Shown: in pieces, positions 1 through 10,546 of the stretch
Layout of the letters: each line of letters opens with the position of its first letter
Numbering within the stretch: position 1 is the stretch's first letter
Assembly (NCBI GenBank): GCA_947258875.1
Contig: CAMYKB010000013.1
Location: forward strand, 1 to 45,348
Direction of reading: 5' to 3'
Length of the DNA stretch: 45,348 nt
From: an uncultured Gammaproteobacteria bacterium
GTDB lineage: Bacteria; Pseudomonadota; Gammaproteobacteria; CAMYKB01
Notes under the pieces: generated by a model
The model's input: only the letters and a program-made list of their open reading frames with translations
Database searches by the model: none
What the model was told of the DNA's origin: nothing
Made by a program: the position numbers and the translations under genes

Positions 1-739
1 CGCGTTTGGCGCCGCCGCCCCAGTAGCCCATCACCAGGCTCATATCCATGAACCAGCTTTGTACCGGTGTCTTGCGATGTTTGATTTTCTCGACGGCGCG
101 TTCACTGAAGCTCACGGGTGAAATGCCTGGTGTGCAGGATAGGCATTTTTGGGTGCCGGAGTAGATGGCATCGATACCCCATTCATCGACCAGTACGGGT
201 GTGCCACCCAGCGATGTGACCGCATCGACGATCGTCAGGCAGTCATGCTTGTGGGCAATTTCAGTGAGGGTTTTCGCGTCTGATTGCACACCGGTGGAGG
301 TCTCAGCATGCACGAAGGCGACGAGCTTGGCATCAGGGTTGGCCTTGAGGGCGTCTTCCAGCTTGTTAGGGTCAATGGGTTTGCCCCAGTCGTCCTGTAC
401 CATAACATCGATGCCGTCAGCACGTTCTACATTCTCTTTCATGCGGCCACCGAAGACACCGTTCTGGCAAACGATGACTTTGTCACCGGGTTCCATCAGG
501 TTGACGAAACAGGTTTCCATACCGGCCGACCCCGGTGCCGAAACCGGCAGTGTGAGTTCGTTCTTGGTCTGGAAGGCATATTGCAGCAGGGTCTTGGTCT
601 CCTCCATCATCTCGACGAAGAGGGGATCAAGATGTCCTATGGTGGGGCGTGCCATGGCTTTCAGGATGCGCGGATTGACATCGGAAGGGCCTGGGCCCAT
701 GAGGGTACGTACAGGTGGATGGAAGGACTTGGTCGGCAT
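1..739 (-). CDS. Alanine/serine-glyoxylate aminotransferase family protein (C-terminus beyond window)
   Basis: Class V PLP-dependent aminotransferase that would move an amino group from serine or alanine to glyoxylate. About 246 residues are visible from the ATG at 739; the C-terminal part lies outside the window. The N-terminus has the family's LMGPGPS segment (residues 13-19), a substrate/PLP loop around SAPGSAGME (68-75), VDAVTSLGG (171-179) and the probable PLP lysine K198 in SGTQKC. The nearby glycolate oxidase genes fit a role in consuming the glyoxylate they produce. Phosphoserine aminotransferase is less likely because the motifs follow the AGXT/SGAT type. Whether serine or alanine is the donor cannot be read from the sequence. 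Confidence 0.9.
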   Translation of the reverse strand, partial: MPTKSFHPPVRTLMGPGPSDVNPRILKAMARPTIGHLDPLFVEMMEETKTLLQYAFQTKNELTLPVSAPGSAGMETCFVNLMEPGDKVIVCQNGVFGGRMKENVERADGIDVMVQDDWGKPIDPNKLEDALKANPDAKLVAFVHAETSTGVQSDAKTLTEIAHKHDCLTIVDAVTSLGGTPVLVDEWGIDAIYSGTQKCLSCTPGISPVSFSERAVEKIKHRKTPVQSWFMDMSLVMGYWGGGAKR

Positions 740-974
740 GATGTTAAGTAGTCTCCTGATCGGGGCTCGTCTAATCCGGCGCCAAGTATAGAGTGATCCC
801 CATAAAATCGCTATTGGAAGAGACTGCTGGCGGCATACAATCCATATTGATCATAAGGGAATAAGTCTGCTGCACCAGCAGGCTGGGGCCGGTTAGCCTG
901 ATTTATGTTGAAGTGTGGTATGGAGCACGATGCTGTAAAATGCTCATTTGCCAACTATCAAGAAGTAACCACAT

Positions 975-1262
975 ATGGATCAACTTAAGCTTTCAAATGA
1001 ACTCGTCGATGCCGTCATCGGCACGCTTGCCCAGAATGATGAACGTGCCAAGGATCCATTCATCGCCAGCCAATATCTTGCTGCAATTACCGGCTATTTG
1101 GTTGGCGTGCAGGACACCCCGTCACCAGAAAAAAATGACATCCTTGAACACCTGGGCGCCTTTTCACGTCATGTCTGCGATGATATCGACCAACAACGGC
1201 AACAAGAGGCTGCAGCGCCTTCGCAGGAAGCCTTCGGTATCTGGAAACCGGGCGATAACTAA
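975..1262 (+). CDS. Small acidic hypothetical protein (95 aa)
   Basis: A 95-residue soluble protein that I do not recognise. It begins at an ATG at 975 and is rich in Asp, Glu and Gln, with no signal peptide, membrane segment or cysteine pair (one Cys). The first 70 residues look helical and the C-terminal tail carries a Gln/Ala-rich stretch ending in GIWKPGDN. It stands alone: 235 bases separate it from the divergent aminotransferase gene, and it ends six bases before the convergent antiporter gene. No clear Shine-Dalgarno sequence precedes the ATG, but codon use and length suggest a real gene. Confidence 0.6.
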   Translation: MDQLKLSNELVDAVIGTLAQNDERAKDPFIASQYLAAITGYLVGVQDTPSPEKNDILEHLGAFSRHVCDDIDQQRQQEAAAPSQEAFGIWKPGDN

Positions 1263-1268
1263 TCCTGA

Positions 1269-2438
1269 TCAGTCGCGACGTAATTTATCTGACACCGCTA
1301 TCGGTGTCGGATAACGCATTACGATGAGATAGGATGAAAACGCGAAGGTAAGCAGGGTGCTGACCTGTATCAGATAGGATGCCTTGCTACCGATGATGCC
1401 CAGTTCTAATGCCAGTACGGCAATTAACAGCGAAAACTCGCTAATCTGACCCAGCCGGAAACCGACCTCGGTTGAACGCCCGGATGCTTCACCGGAGCGG
1501 CGCAGTAAATACCTGAATACCAGGGGTTTGCACACCATAGTCAATGCCGCTAACAGCAGCGCTGGTATCAGCACCGCACTGAGGATATCCAGATTAAAGG
1601 TGGCGCCGAGGCTGAAAAAGAAAATAACCAGGAAGAAATCGCGCAAGGGCTTGAGGCTTTCGGCTATGTAGGCCGATATGGGGTTAGCGGCCAATGCAAC
1701 ACCCGCGATAAATGCCCCGATTTCATGTGACAGTCCCAACAAGTAAGCGACTTCGGCCATCCCCAGGCACCAGCCGATGGTTAGCAGGAAGACGTATTCA
1801 TGGATACTGTCAAAGCGCTCGATTAACTTGATGAGTACAAATTTTTCGAACACATAGGCAAACGCCAACAGACCCGGTAGTGACAGCAACAACAATAATA
1901 ATTTGCCGGTTGGCAGTTCACCCTGTCCCTTGGCCTGTAAGAAAAGCAGGATCAGGATGGCAATGATGTCCTGCAACAACAACACACTGATAATGATTTC
2001 ACCAGTATGCTTGTGGTGCAGTACGGTGGTGGGTAGCAGTTTCAGACCGATGATGGTGCTGGAGAACATCATGGCTGCGCCGATGATGAGTGACTCCGTC
2101 CAGGAAAATCCCAACACCATGCCAAAACCAGCGCCGATGAATGCGAATAGTAATGAGCTGATACCTGTTACCAGGGTGGTTTCCTGCAACAGCTTGAGCA
2201 GTTTTTGCGGATAAAGATCCAGCCCCAGCAGGAACAGCAGAAACATGATGCCGATATTGGCGATCTGCCTGACGACCTCGGCATCCTGTACCAGTCCAAC
2301 ACCAGATGGGCCGATCAGGATGCCCAGTGCAATATAGGCGATCAGCATGGCCTGGCGCATGTAGAGTGCGAGAGTGGCCAATACCGCCGCGCCGGTGAAG
2401 ATCAGGAAAATCGTAAAGACTATCGGCTCGCTCTGCAT
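1269..2438 (-). CDS. Cation:proton antiporter, CPA2 (Kef-type) family
   Basis: A 389-residue inner-membrane protein with about 12 hydrophobic segments, of the Na+/H+ exchanger fold used by KefB/KefC-type transporters. Visible family marks are the early AYIALGILIGPSG segment (residues 34-46), LGLDLYP in the fourth segment and GLSHEIGAFIAGVALA in the middle. It ends right after the transport domain, so it lacks the C-terminal TrkA-N nucleotide-binding domain of full-length KefB/C. It would exchange K+ or Na+ for protons; the ion and gating cannot be read from the sequence. It lies 31 bases downstream of glcF on the same strand and may be cotranscribed with glcDEF. Confidence 0.85.
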   Translation of the reverse strand: MQSEPIVFTIFLIFTGAAVLATLALYMRQAMLIAYIALGILIGPSGVGLVQDAEVVRQIANIGIMFLLFLLGLDLYPQKLLKLLQETTLVTGISSLLFAFIGAGFGMVLGFSWTESLIIGAAMMFSSTIIGLKLLPTTVLHHKHTGEIIISVLLLQDIIAILILLFLQAKGQGELPTGKLLLLLLSLPGLLAFAYVFEKFVLIKLIERFDSIHEYVFLLTIGWCLGMAEVAYLLGLSHEIGAFIAGVALAANPISAYIAESLKPLRDFFLVIFFFSLGATFNLDILSAVLIPALLLAALTMVCKPLVFRYLLRRSGEASGRSTEVGFRLGQISEFSLLIAVLALELGIIGSKASYLIQVSTLLTFAFSSYLIVMRYPTPIAVSDKLRRD

Positions 2439-2469
2439 ATAAAATATGACTTTAGGTGTGTGTTATAAC

Positions 2470-3687
2470 TTATTGATTATCAAATAAGTGTATCCAATGT
2501 GCAACCGGCACTTTAGCGCGGCTTTGCAAGTGAGACAAACAGCCGATGTTGGCGGTAGCGATCAGTTCGGGGCGTTGTTGCTGGAGGTTATGCAGCTTGT
2601 TGGTGAGTAATTTTTGCGACAACTCATGTTGTAATATCGAGTATGTGCCGGCTGAACCGCAGCATAGATGCGCATCTTCAACGGGCAGCAACTCAAAACC
2701 GGCGCGAATGAGGATCTGCTCGACCACGTTTTGTAATTTCTGTTCATGTTGCAGGGTGCAGGGTGGATGGAAGGCAATCCTGCGAGATGGGTGCGCTGCG
2801 AGTGACCCCAGGTCTTCTTGTGACAGCACCTCACTAAGGTCTTTAGTCAATGCGGAAACTCTTGCGGCCTTGTCAGCGTAATCAGGATCATCTTTTAAAT
2901 AGTCGCCATAGGCTTTCACCAGGCTGCCACAACCGCTAGCGGTCATGATAATGGCTTCCGCGCCGGCTTCAATATGCGGCCACCAGGCATCGATATTGGC
3001 CTTCATGAATGTTTGCGCCTCAGCGCCTGCATTGAGGTGCTGGCTCAGTGCGCCGCAACAACCGGCGTCGGGAGTCTGTACTACGCTGATGCCCAGGCGA
3101 TCCAGCACCCGGGTGGTGGCGATGTTGGTAGCGGGATCGAGTACCGGTTGTACACATCCGTCAAGTATCAGCATTTTGCGGGCATGCTGTTGTTGTGGCA
3201 GCGGGTGGTTATTGCGAGTCGCATTGCGCAGCGGCACCTTCTGCTTGAGTGCGGCAGGTAATACAGGCCGCACCAGTTGACCCAGAGTCAATACTGTATT
3301 GAAGCGTTGGGTATAAGGCAGCACCAGACGTAACGCGCGCCGAATCATGCGTTGTAACAACGGCCGTGGTATGCGTTCTTCGGCAATCTCGCGGCCAATT
3401 TCAAGCAGCTTGCCATAGCTGACACCGGACGGGCAGGTGGTTTGACAATTAACACAGGTCAGGCAGCGATCGAGATGCAGTTGTGTTTTGGGTGTGACAG
3501 CCTGGCCTTCCAGCATCTGCTTGATGAGGTAGATACGCCCCCGCGGGCCATCGAGTTCATCACCGAGCAATTGATAGGTGGGGCAGGTGGCATTGCAGAA
3601 ACCGCAGTGCACGCATGTCCTCAGGATCTGCTCTGCCTGTTTTCCCAGGGATGTGTTCTTGATGGAATCTGTGAGTTGCGTCTGCAT
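2470..3687 (-). CDS. glcF: Glycolate oxidase iron-sulfur subunit GlcF
   Basis: The electron-transfer subunit of membrane-associated glycolate oxidase, 405 residues. Two ferredoxin-type 4Fe-4S motifs lie near the N-terminus: CVHCGFCNATCP (residues 26-37) and CLTCVNCQTTCP (about 75-86). Two CCG domains follow, with core sequences DAGCCGA and HLCCGSAGTYS, as in GlcF, LutA and heterodisulfide reductase relatives. The gene starts two bases after glcE ends, so glcD, glcE and glcF form a tight operon. It passes electrons from the flavin subunits GlcD and GlcE towards the quinone pool. Length and motif order match E. coli GlcF. Confidence 0.95.
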   Translation of the reverse strand: MQTQLTDSIKNTSLGKQAEQILRTCVHCGFCNATCPTYQLLGDELDGPRGRIYLIKQMLEGQAVTPKTQLHLDRCLTCVNCQTTCPSGVSYGKLLEIGREIAEERIPRPLLQRMIRRALRLVLPYTQRFNTVLTLGQLVRPVLPAALKQKVPLRNATRNNHPLPQQQHARKMLILDGCVQPVLDPATNIATTRVLDRLGISVVQTPDAGCCGALSQHLNAGAEAQTFMKANIDAWWPHIEAGAEAIIMTASGCGSLVKAYGDYLKDDPDYADKAARVSALTKDLSEVLSQEDLGSLAAHPSRRIAFHPPCTLQHEQKLQNVVEQILIRAGFELLPVEDAHLCCGSAGTYSILQHELSQKLLTNKLHNLQQQRPELIATANIGCLSHLQSRAKVPVAHWIHLFDNQ

Positions 3688-3689
3688 GA

Positions 3690-4754
3690 TCAGAATTCTG
3701 CGTACAGGCGTTGCGGATTGAAAATGCCCTGCGGATCGAAGGCCTGTTTGAGGTTTTTGTGTATGTTTAACAATCCCGCAGACAAGGGATTAAAGATATC
3801 ACTGTCACGGTCACCATTACGAAACAGAATGGCGTGGCCACCTGCCGCGTTGACCAGCGAGCGAATGTTGTCCGCTGTAGCGCTGGATTTTAGCCAGCGT
3901 AGACCGCCGTCCCATTCCATTACCACATCACCCTGCAGTTGCAAGGGAGTAGTTGCCGCTGGCAGTGACAAACGCCACAACGGCAAGTCATCCATGAAAA
4001 AACTATTCGCTTGTTCACGCAGGTTGTACCAGAACATGTCACTCCAGTCGACGCTGTCGCTTCCGATGATCCGTTTGGCGGATTCGATCGCCTTATTATT
4101 GCCTGAGAGGCGAATGTAGAGTTCCTTGCCATCATGATAGGTTGCAGAAACCGGTAAATATTGTCCCGTCCACTCGGTCATCAGTTGGATGGCTTGTGCT
4201 GCATCAGCAGAGCGTGCAATGGTGATTTCGGTTGCCGGTTTGGGTAGCACCTTGATTGAGACCTCCAACAGGATGCCCAGGGTACCCATCGCGCCTGCCA
4301 TCAGGCGGGAGGCATCATAGCCTGCGACATTCTTCATGACCTCGCCGCCAAATGACAGGATTTGACCTTTGCCGTTGATGATCTTTACACCCAGCACGTT
4401 GTCACGCACCGCGCCGCTGTAGGGCCGGCGTGGCCCGGACAGGCCGGATGCTACGGCACCGCCTAGTGTCGCCGTATCACCAAAATGGGGTGGTTCAAAC
4501 GGCAGCATTTGATTGTGTTTGTCGAGGGCCTGCTCAATCTCGCGTAACGCTGTGCCACAGCGTGCCGTCAATACCAGTTCGGTGGGCTCGTAGCTGACAA
4601 TACCGCGGTGTACGCTGACATCGAGTGGCCGTCCCTGAATACGGCGGCCATAGAATTGCTTGGTATTGCCACCCTGAATGTTCAGAGTTGTTTTGTCAGT
4701 AAGCGCGGTTTGTACGGCGTCCTGTATCGCCTGGCTGTGGTCGGTATTGCTCAT
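3690..4754 (-). CDS. glcE: Glycolate oxidase FAD-binding subunit GlcE
   Basis: The second flavin subunit of glycolate oxidase, 354 residues from the ATG at 4754. It has a PCMH-type FAD-binding domain with the GGAVASGLSGPRRPYSGAVRD segment typical of GlcE and a C-terminal FAD-linked oxidase part ending in DPQGIFNPQRLY. I chose 4754 because it begins two bases after the glcD stop and leaves the usual GlcE N-terminus (MSNTDHSQ); a longer reading frame would overlap glcD by 70 bases. It acts with GlcD and GlcF to oxidise glycolate to glyoxylate. Confidence 0.94.
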   Translation of the reverse strand: MSNTDHSQAIQDAVQTALTDKTTLNIQGGNTKQFYGRRIQGRPLDVSVHRGIVSYEPTELVLTARCGTALREIEQALDKHNQMLPFEPPHFGDTATLGGAVASGLSGPRRPYSGAVRDNVLGVKIINGKGQILSFGGEVMKNVAGYDASRLMAGAMGTLGILLEVSIKVLPKPATEITIARSADAAQAIQLMTEWTGQYLPVSATYHDGKELYIRLSGNNKAIESAKRIIGSDSVDWSDMFWYNLREQANSFFMDDLPLWRLSLPAATTPLQLQGDVVMEWDGGLRWLKSSATADNIRSLVNAAGGHAILFRNGDRDSDIFNPLSAGLLNIHKNLKQAFDPQGIFNPQRLYAEF

Positions 4755-4756
4755 GA

Positions 4757-6244
4757 TTAAAAACGTGGTAGCTCGGGGTGTGGTAGTTTGCCACCGTGCA
4801 CATGCATTGCCCCGAATTCTGCGCAACGATGTAATGTCGGCACGGCTTTACCGGGATTAAGCAGGCCATAGGGGTCGAAGGCGGCCTTGATGGCATGGAA
4901 TTGTGTCAGTTCATCGCTGCTGAATTGCACGCACATCTGGTTGATTTTTTCGATACCTACACCGTGCTCGCCGGTGATGGTGCCGCCGACCTCGATACTC
5001 AATTCCAGAATTTTTGCGCCGAAGTCTTCGGCTTTTTCAAGTTCACCGGGAGTGTTGGCATCATAAAGGATCAGCGGATGCAGGTTGCCGTCTCCAGCAT
5101 GGAACACATTGGCTACCTGTAGACCGCATTCCTCGGACAGTTCGCTAATGCGTTTGAGTACATGCGCGATGTGTTTGCGCGGGATGGTGCCATCCATGCA
5201 GTAGTAATCGGGTGAGATACGGCCCACAGCCGGGAAAGCGGACTTGCGTCCTGCCCAGAAACTGGCGCGTTGTTGATCATTCTCGGCGGTGCGGACTTCA
5301 GTCGCGCCGGCCTTTAGCAAGACGTCACGCACTCTTTTAATTTCGATTGAGACCTCGTCATTGGTGCCATCCAGTTCACACAACAGGATAGCCGCCGCAT
5401 CAACGGGGTAACCGGCATGTACAAAATCCTCGGCGGCACGTATTGCCGGATTGTCCATCATTTCCAGACCGGCAGGAATGATGCCCGCGCCGATAAGCGT
5501 GGCGACCGCATCCCCCGCTTTTTGCACGTCATCGAAAGCGGCCAGCAGTACCTGGGCACGCTCAGGATTGGGCAACAGTTTAACGGTAATCTCAGTGATG
5601 ACACCCAGCATGCCTTCCGAGCCTGTCATCAAGGCCAGTAGATCGTATCCGGCTGAATCCAGGGCCCTGGAGCCGAGACTCAGGACCTCGCCATCGATGG
5701 TAACGATCTCCAGCGCCATGATGTTGTGTACCGTGAGTCCGTATTTAAGGCAATGTACGCCTCCCGAGTTTTCGGCGACATTGCCGCCAATAGAACAGGC
5801 GATCTGTGATGAGGGGTCGGGTGCGTAATACAGATTATGTGCGGCAACGGCCTCGGAGATCGCGAGATTGCGTACCCCGGGCTGTACCCGTGCGCAATGG
5901 TTATGTGCATCAATTTCCAGGATGCGATTGAATTTGGTCAGACTCAGCAGCAATCCGTTCTCCAGTGGCAGCGCGCCGCCCGATAGTCCTGTACCGGCGC
6001 CGCGGGCCACTACGGGCACCTCTAATTCCCTGCATACCCGCAAGATGTGCTGTACCTGTTCAGTGGTTTCCGGCAGCGCCACCATCAGCGGCAGCCTGCG
6101 GTAGGCGGAAAGGCCGTCACACTCATAAGGACGCAGTTCTTCCGCGCTGCTGAGTAACGATTCAGCAGGCAACACAGCGCCCAGCCGTTGCGCGAGTCGC
6201 AGGGCAATGTCTTGATCCGGCACTGGCTTGCTTGCTTGATTCAT
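4757..6244 (-). CDS. glcD: Glycolate oxidase catalytic subunit GlcD
   Basis: A flavoprotein of 495 residues that oxidises glycolate (or D-lactate) to glyoxylate. It carries the PCMH FAD-binding core with VVARGAGTGLSGGALP and CSIGGNVAENSGGVHCLKYG, and the C-terminal histidine-bearing motif NVFHAGDGNLHPL followed by ITGEHGVG. I chose the ATG at 6244, which gives the usual GlcD N-terminus; upstream in-frame codons run into the region shared with the divergent crcB gene. It is the first gene of glcDEF, the order found in other proteobacteria. Glyoxylate made here could feed the aminotransferase at 1-739. Confidence 0.95.
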   Translation of the reverse strand: MNQASKPVPDQDIALRLAQRLGAVLPAESLLSSAEELRPYECDGLSAYRRLPLMVALPETTEQVQHILRVCRELEVPVVARGAGTGLSGGALPLENGLLLSLTKFNRILEIDAHNHCARVQPGVRNLAISEAVAAHNLYYAPDPSSQIACSIGGNVAENSGGVHCLKYGLTVHNIMALEIVTIDGEVLSLGSRALDSAGYDLLALMTGSEGMLGVITEITVKLLPNPERAQVLLAAFDDVQKAGDAVATLIGAGIIPAGLEMMDNPAIRAAEDFVHAGYPVDAAAILLCELDGTNDEVSIEIKRVRDVLLKAGATEVRTAENDQQRASFWAGRKSAFPAVGRISPDYYCMDGTIPRKHIAHVLKRISELSEECGLQVANVFHAGDGNLHPLILYDANTPGELEKAEDFGAKILELSIEVGGTITGEHGVGIEKINQMCVQFSSDELTQFHAIKAAFDPYGLLNPGKAVPTLHRCAEFGAMHVHGGKLPHPELPRF

Positions 6245-6361
6245 CGGCTGGGGTACTCCGTAGGGTAGTGATTCAACTATAGCATCATCACAGACTATGT
6301 TAGCCTCACAAATTATGGGAAAAGAACAAGACTTGTTTTTATATCGTGCAAAGGTATTGAC

Positions 6362-6729
6362 ATGCAGTTGCTGGCGATAGGCGTCGGTGGTGCGCTCGGC
6401 GCCTTGTTGCGCTACTGGACATCGACAGGTGTGCATCATCTGCTGGGACGTGATTTCCCCTATGGCACACTGACGGTCAATGTGCTGGGTTCGTTACTGA
6501 TTGGTTTGTTGAGTGTCGTGATGCTGGACCGCCTGAGTGTGGGCCCGGAGTGGCGCGCCGGTCTGTTGATCGGCTTGTTGGGTGCCTTTACTACCTTTTC
6601 TACTTTCTCGTTAGATACATTGAATCTCATCGAGCAGGGTGCAATGTTCAAGGCGCTGCTAAACGTCACGGCCAGCGTCGTCTTGTGTTTAGCGGCTGTT
6701 TGGGTCGGTGTAATTTTAGGCAGGCAGAT

Positions 6730-6733
<4 letters not shown>
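6362..6733 (+). CDS. crcB: Fluoride channel CrcB (Fluc)
   Basis: A four-helix membrane protein of 123 residues that lets fluoride leave the cell as a dual-topology dimer. Family marks are GGALGALLRYW at the N-terminus, NVLGSLLIGLL in helix 2, and GLLGAFTTFSTFS with the conserved Phe/Thr/Ser residues that line the pore. The gene reads away from glcD, with 117 bases between the two starts. I see no fluoride riboswitch in that gap. The stop codon overlaps the next start in an ATGA, so crcB and the DUF190 gene are translationally coupled. Confidence 0.95.
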
Positions 6734-8326
<1,593 letters not shown>

Positions 8327-8365
8327 TCTTATTAAGAATGGCTATTTTCTAATTATAGGCACTTT

Positions 8366-9424
8366 ATGATTTCCCGTTTATTGCTGTTATGTATGGTGTT
8401 GCTCGCATCTGATGCCTTTGCTCTGTTACCGAGCGAGGTCGATGACAGCTCGATTGTTATCGATGATACCCCGCGGCAGCGTGACTTCGAGCACCCGGAC
8501 TGGTTCAAGATGTCATTCCTGGATATCCCTGCTGATCTCGAAGAAGCCATAGAGGAAGGTAAACAGGGACTGGTGGTTTATTTTGGGCAAAAAAACTGCG
8601 CCTATTGCGAGGCGCTGATGAATATCAATTTCAAACTGGATGATATCGTTAGTTTCACGCAACAACATTTTAATATCACTGCCATTGATATCTGGGGCAG
8701 TCAGGAAGTGACGACCATTAATGGTGATCAGCTCAGCGAAAAGGAATACGCAATTCGTGAGAAAACCAATTTCACGCCCTCACTGATTTTTTATGATAAA
8801 GACGGTATTGAGGCGTTGCGCCTGCGTGGTTATTACAAACCTTATAAATTTCGTGCGGCACTTAAATATGTTGCTGATGGTTTCTATAAACAGGAAAGCT
8901 TTCGCGAGTACCTGCTGCGTGCCAATCCGCCACCCAAGATGGATCAGGCTGAGCTTAATAAACAGGATTTTTTTTCCAGCCCGCCATACATGCTCGACCG
9001 CACCCGTTTCAAGTCATCACGCCCGCTGTTGGTGATGTTCGAGCAGGGTAGTTGTCACGCCTGTGACATCATGCACGGCGATCCGCTGACAGATGGACAG
9101 ACTCGTGCGCTGGCAAAAGAGTTTGAGATCGTGCAACTCGATATGTGGTCAGAGATGCCGGTGCTAACGCCCGATGGCCGACGTATTCGCGCACGCGAGT
9201 GGGCAGAACAACTCGGCCTGTTTTATGCGCCGACCCTGATATTCTTCGATGAGGCCGGTAAGGAAATCATTCGCGTCGACTCCGTGACGACCTTGTATCG
9301 CCTGCGCGACCTGTTCAAATATGTGCTGCTCAGAGGCTATGAGAAAGAGCCCACGTTTGTGCGTTGGCGGCTATTGCAGCCGCAACCCGAGTTGGGTGGG
9401 ACTGACTTACCCCAAATTCAATAG
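8366..9424 (+). CDS. Secreted protein with two thioredoxin-like domains
   Basis: A 352-residue protein with a cleavable-looking signal peptide (residues 1-19, ending SDAFA), so it should act in the periplasm. It holds two thioredoxin-like domains in tandem: the first with CAYC (Cys78 and Cys81) after VVYFGQKN, the second with CHAC (Cys230 and Cys233) after LVMFEQGS. Each is followed by the strand and cis-proline-like segment (TPSLIFYD and APTLIFFD). It belongs to the SoxW/YyaL-like thioredoxin group and could reduce or repair disulfides in exported proteins, perhaps cytochromes. The next gene starts on its stop codon. The exact substrate is unknown. Confidence 0.85.
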   Translation: MISRLLLLCMVLLASDAFALLPSEVDDSSIVIDDTPRQRDFEHPDWFKMSFLDIPADLEEAIEEGKQGLVVYFGQKNCAYCEALMNINFKLDDIVSFTQQHFNITAIDIWGSQEVTTINGDQLSEKEYAIREKTNFTPSLIFYDKDGIEALRLRGYYKPYKFRAALKYVADGFYKQESFREYLLRANPPPKMDQAELNKQDFFSSPPYMLDRTRFKSSRPLLVMFEQGSCHACDIMHGDPLTDGQTRALAKEFEIVQLDMWSEMPVLTPDGRRIRAREWAEQLGLFYAPTLIFFDEAGKEIIRVDSVTTLYRLRDLFKYVLLRGYEKEPTFVRWRLLQPQPELGGTDLPQIQ

Positions 9425-9939
9425 TGCATTTCTCAAGAATGACTTCACCTGCCTATCAACAATTGCTTGATCATTTTCCACGCGCTGGAAGACTCGAGTG
9501 GATAGGTTTGCGGCCCGCGCGCCGCCAACCCATTGAGGTCGTTGATGAAGTGCGTGTCGCTACCGGCAGCGGTCTCGAAGGTGATCGTGCGGGGGCCAGA
9601 CCCGGTGGCACGCGACAGGTCACGCTGATACAGGCCGAACACCTGCCTGTGATAGCAGGTTTGCTCGGTATTGATGAAGTGAAACCGGAATGGCTGCGGC
9701 GCAACCTGCTGGTGTCAGACATCAATCTGTTGGCACTCAAGGACAGGCAATTCACTGTCGGCGATGTGTTGCTGGAAGGCACCGGTCTATGCGCGCCCTG
9801 TGCACACATGGAAGAGGCGCTTGGAAAAGGCGGTTTCAATGCCATGCGTGGCCATGGAGGTTTGACGGCCCGGGTACTGTCGACGGGTATCATTTATACC
9901 GGTGATGCCATTCGTTTGGCAACGGACAAGACAGCTTGA
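9424..9939 (+). CDS. MOSC domain-containing protein
   Basis: A 171-residue protein made almost entirely of a MOSC (MOCO sulfurase C-terminal) domain, the fold that handles sulfur on molybdenum cofactor in YiiM and related proteins. Visible marks are GLEGDRAG, the TLIQAEHL segment, LRRNLLVS and the conserved cysteine in GTGLCAPCAHME, which is likely to carry the persulfide. A GTG at 9424 overlaps the previous stop codon and an ATG five codons later (9439) is an alternative start. It probably detoxifies or transfers sulfur via molybdenum cofactor; the partner enzyme is not in the window. Confidence 0.88.
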   Translation: MHFSRMTSPAYQQLLDHFPRAGRLEWIGLRPARRQPIEVVDEVRVATGSGLEGDRAGARPGGTRQVTLIQAEHLPVIAGLLGIDEVKPEWLRRNLLVSDINLLALKDRQFTVGDVLLEGTGLCAPCAHMEEALGKGGFNAMRGHGGLTARVLSTGIIYTGDAIRLATDKTA

Positions 9940-9941
9940 AC

Positions 9942-10301
9942 ATGGACAGGATAGTTTTTGCCGAACATTACGACCGGCTCGCTGTGATTGTGGCAACCAT
10001 CCATAAGGTTTCGGCTTGGATCGCAGTTTTGAGTTTTGCCGGTTATGGTGTAGCGGCCTGGGTCTGGTTCAAAGGATATACCTTTTCAGGTTTAATGATC
10101 GCGATAACTGCCTATCTGCTGTTCCGGCTTTTCAGGAAAATTTCCTTGTCAGTTACACGCGCTAAACTGGTATCGCGGCCGGGTTACGCAGATACCTTCG
10201 CACTGCTAGACAGGGAAATGACGCAGCGTAAACCCCAGGTGGTGCTGGCGGAGATCGAGGCGCTATTCGGTGAAACCCGTGAATCAGCGAAACATGACTA
10301 G
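9942..10301 (+). CDS. Small membrane protein, unknown function
   Basis: A 119-residue protein with two hydrophobic helices (about residues 11-42 and 47-63) followed by a charged cytoplasmic-looking tail of roughly 55 residues rich in Arg, Lys and Glu. I do not recognise the family. The ATG at 9942 sits two bases after the MOSC gene stop; a TTG at 9936 that overlaps that gene is the other option. Close spacing suggests cotranscription with the thioredoxin-like and MOSC genes, so a role in periplasmic redox or molybdenum enzyme care is possible, but this rests on context only. Confidence 0.6.
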   Translation: MDRIVFAEHYDRLAVIVATIHKVSAWIAVLSFAGYGVAAWVWFKGYTFSGLMIAITAYLLFRLFRKISLSVTRAKLVSRPGYADTFALLDREMTQRKPQVVLAEIEALFGETRESAKHD

Positions 10302-10494
10302 TGTGAGTAATCTCATATAGTCAATTTGGTTATATGGCAGGTAGCGACTGTATATAACTGCCGACTTCGACCCATTGGCAACTCCGATTCAAGTAAATGG
10401 ACGTGCGCATTGACGCCTAAATCATCGGCAACATAAAGTTGAGCAATGATCGGAACAGAGTTTTAATTTGCCCGAGTATATTTGCGTTAGACAC

Positions 10495-10521
10495 AAAAAA
10501 AGCCCCGGTGCTACCGAGGCT
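10495..10521 (-). terminator. Rho-independent terminator of the PEP-CTERM gene
   Basis: On the minus strand an AGCCTCGGT arm and an ACCGGGGCT arm form a nine-base stem with one mismatch and a three-base loop, followed by seven T residues. It lies 26 bases past the stop codon of the PEP-CTERM gene and is oriented to end it. Confidence 0.85.
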
Positions 10522-10546
10522 TTTAGCGGGTATTAAACTAAATTGA

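Noticed and set aside
165-791. Long open frames on the plus strand across the aminotransferase gene
   Set aside because: They are shadows of the real minus-strand gene; their translations are rich in Ser/Arg/Cys without domains, while the minus strand shows clear family motifs.
6245-6361. Possible fluoride riboswitch in front of crcB
   Set aside because: The gap is 117 bases and holds none of the conserved fluoride-riboswitch strings or its pseudoknot pairing that I could recognise.
10302-10494. Possible decayed insertion sequence between the small membrane protein and the PEP-CTERM gene
   Set aside because: Some phrases resemble common transposon-derived sequence, but no transposase motif or terminal repeats could be shown.
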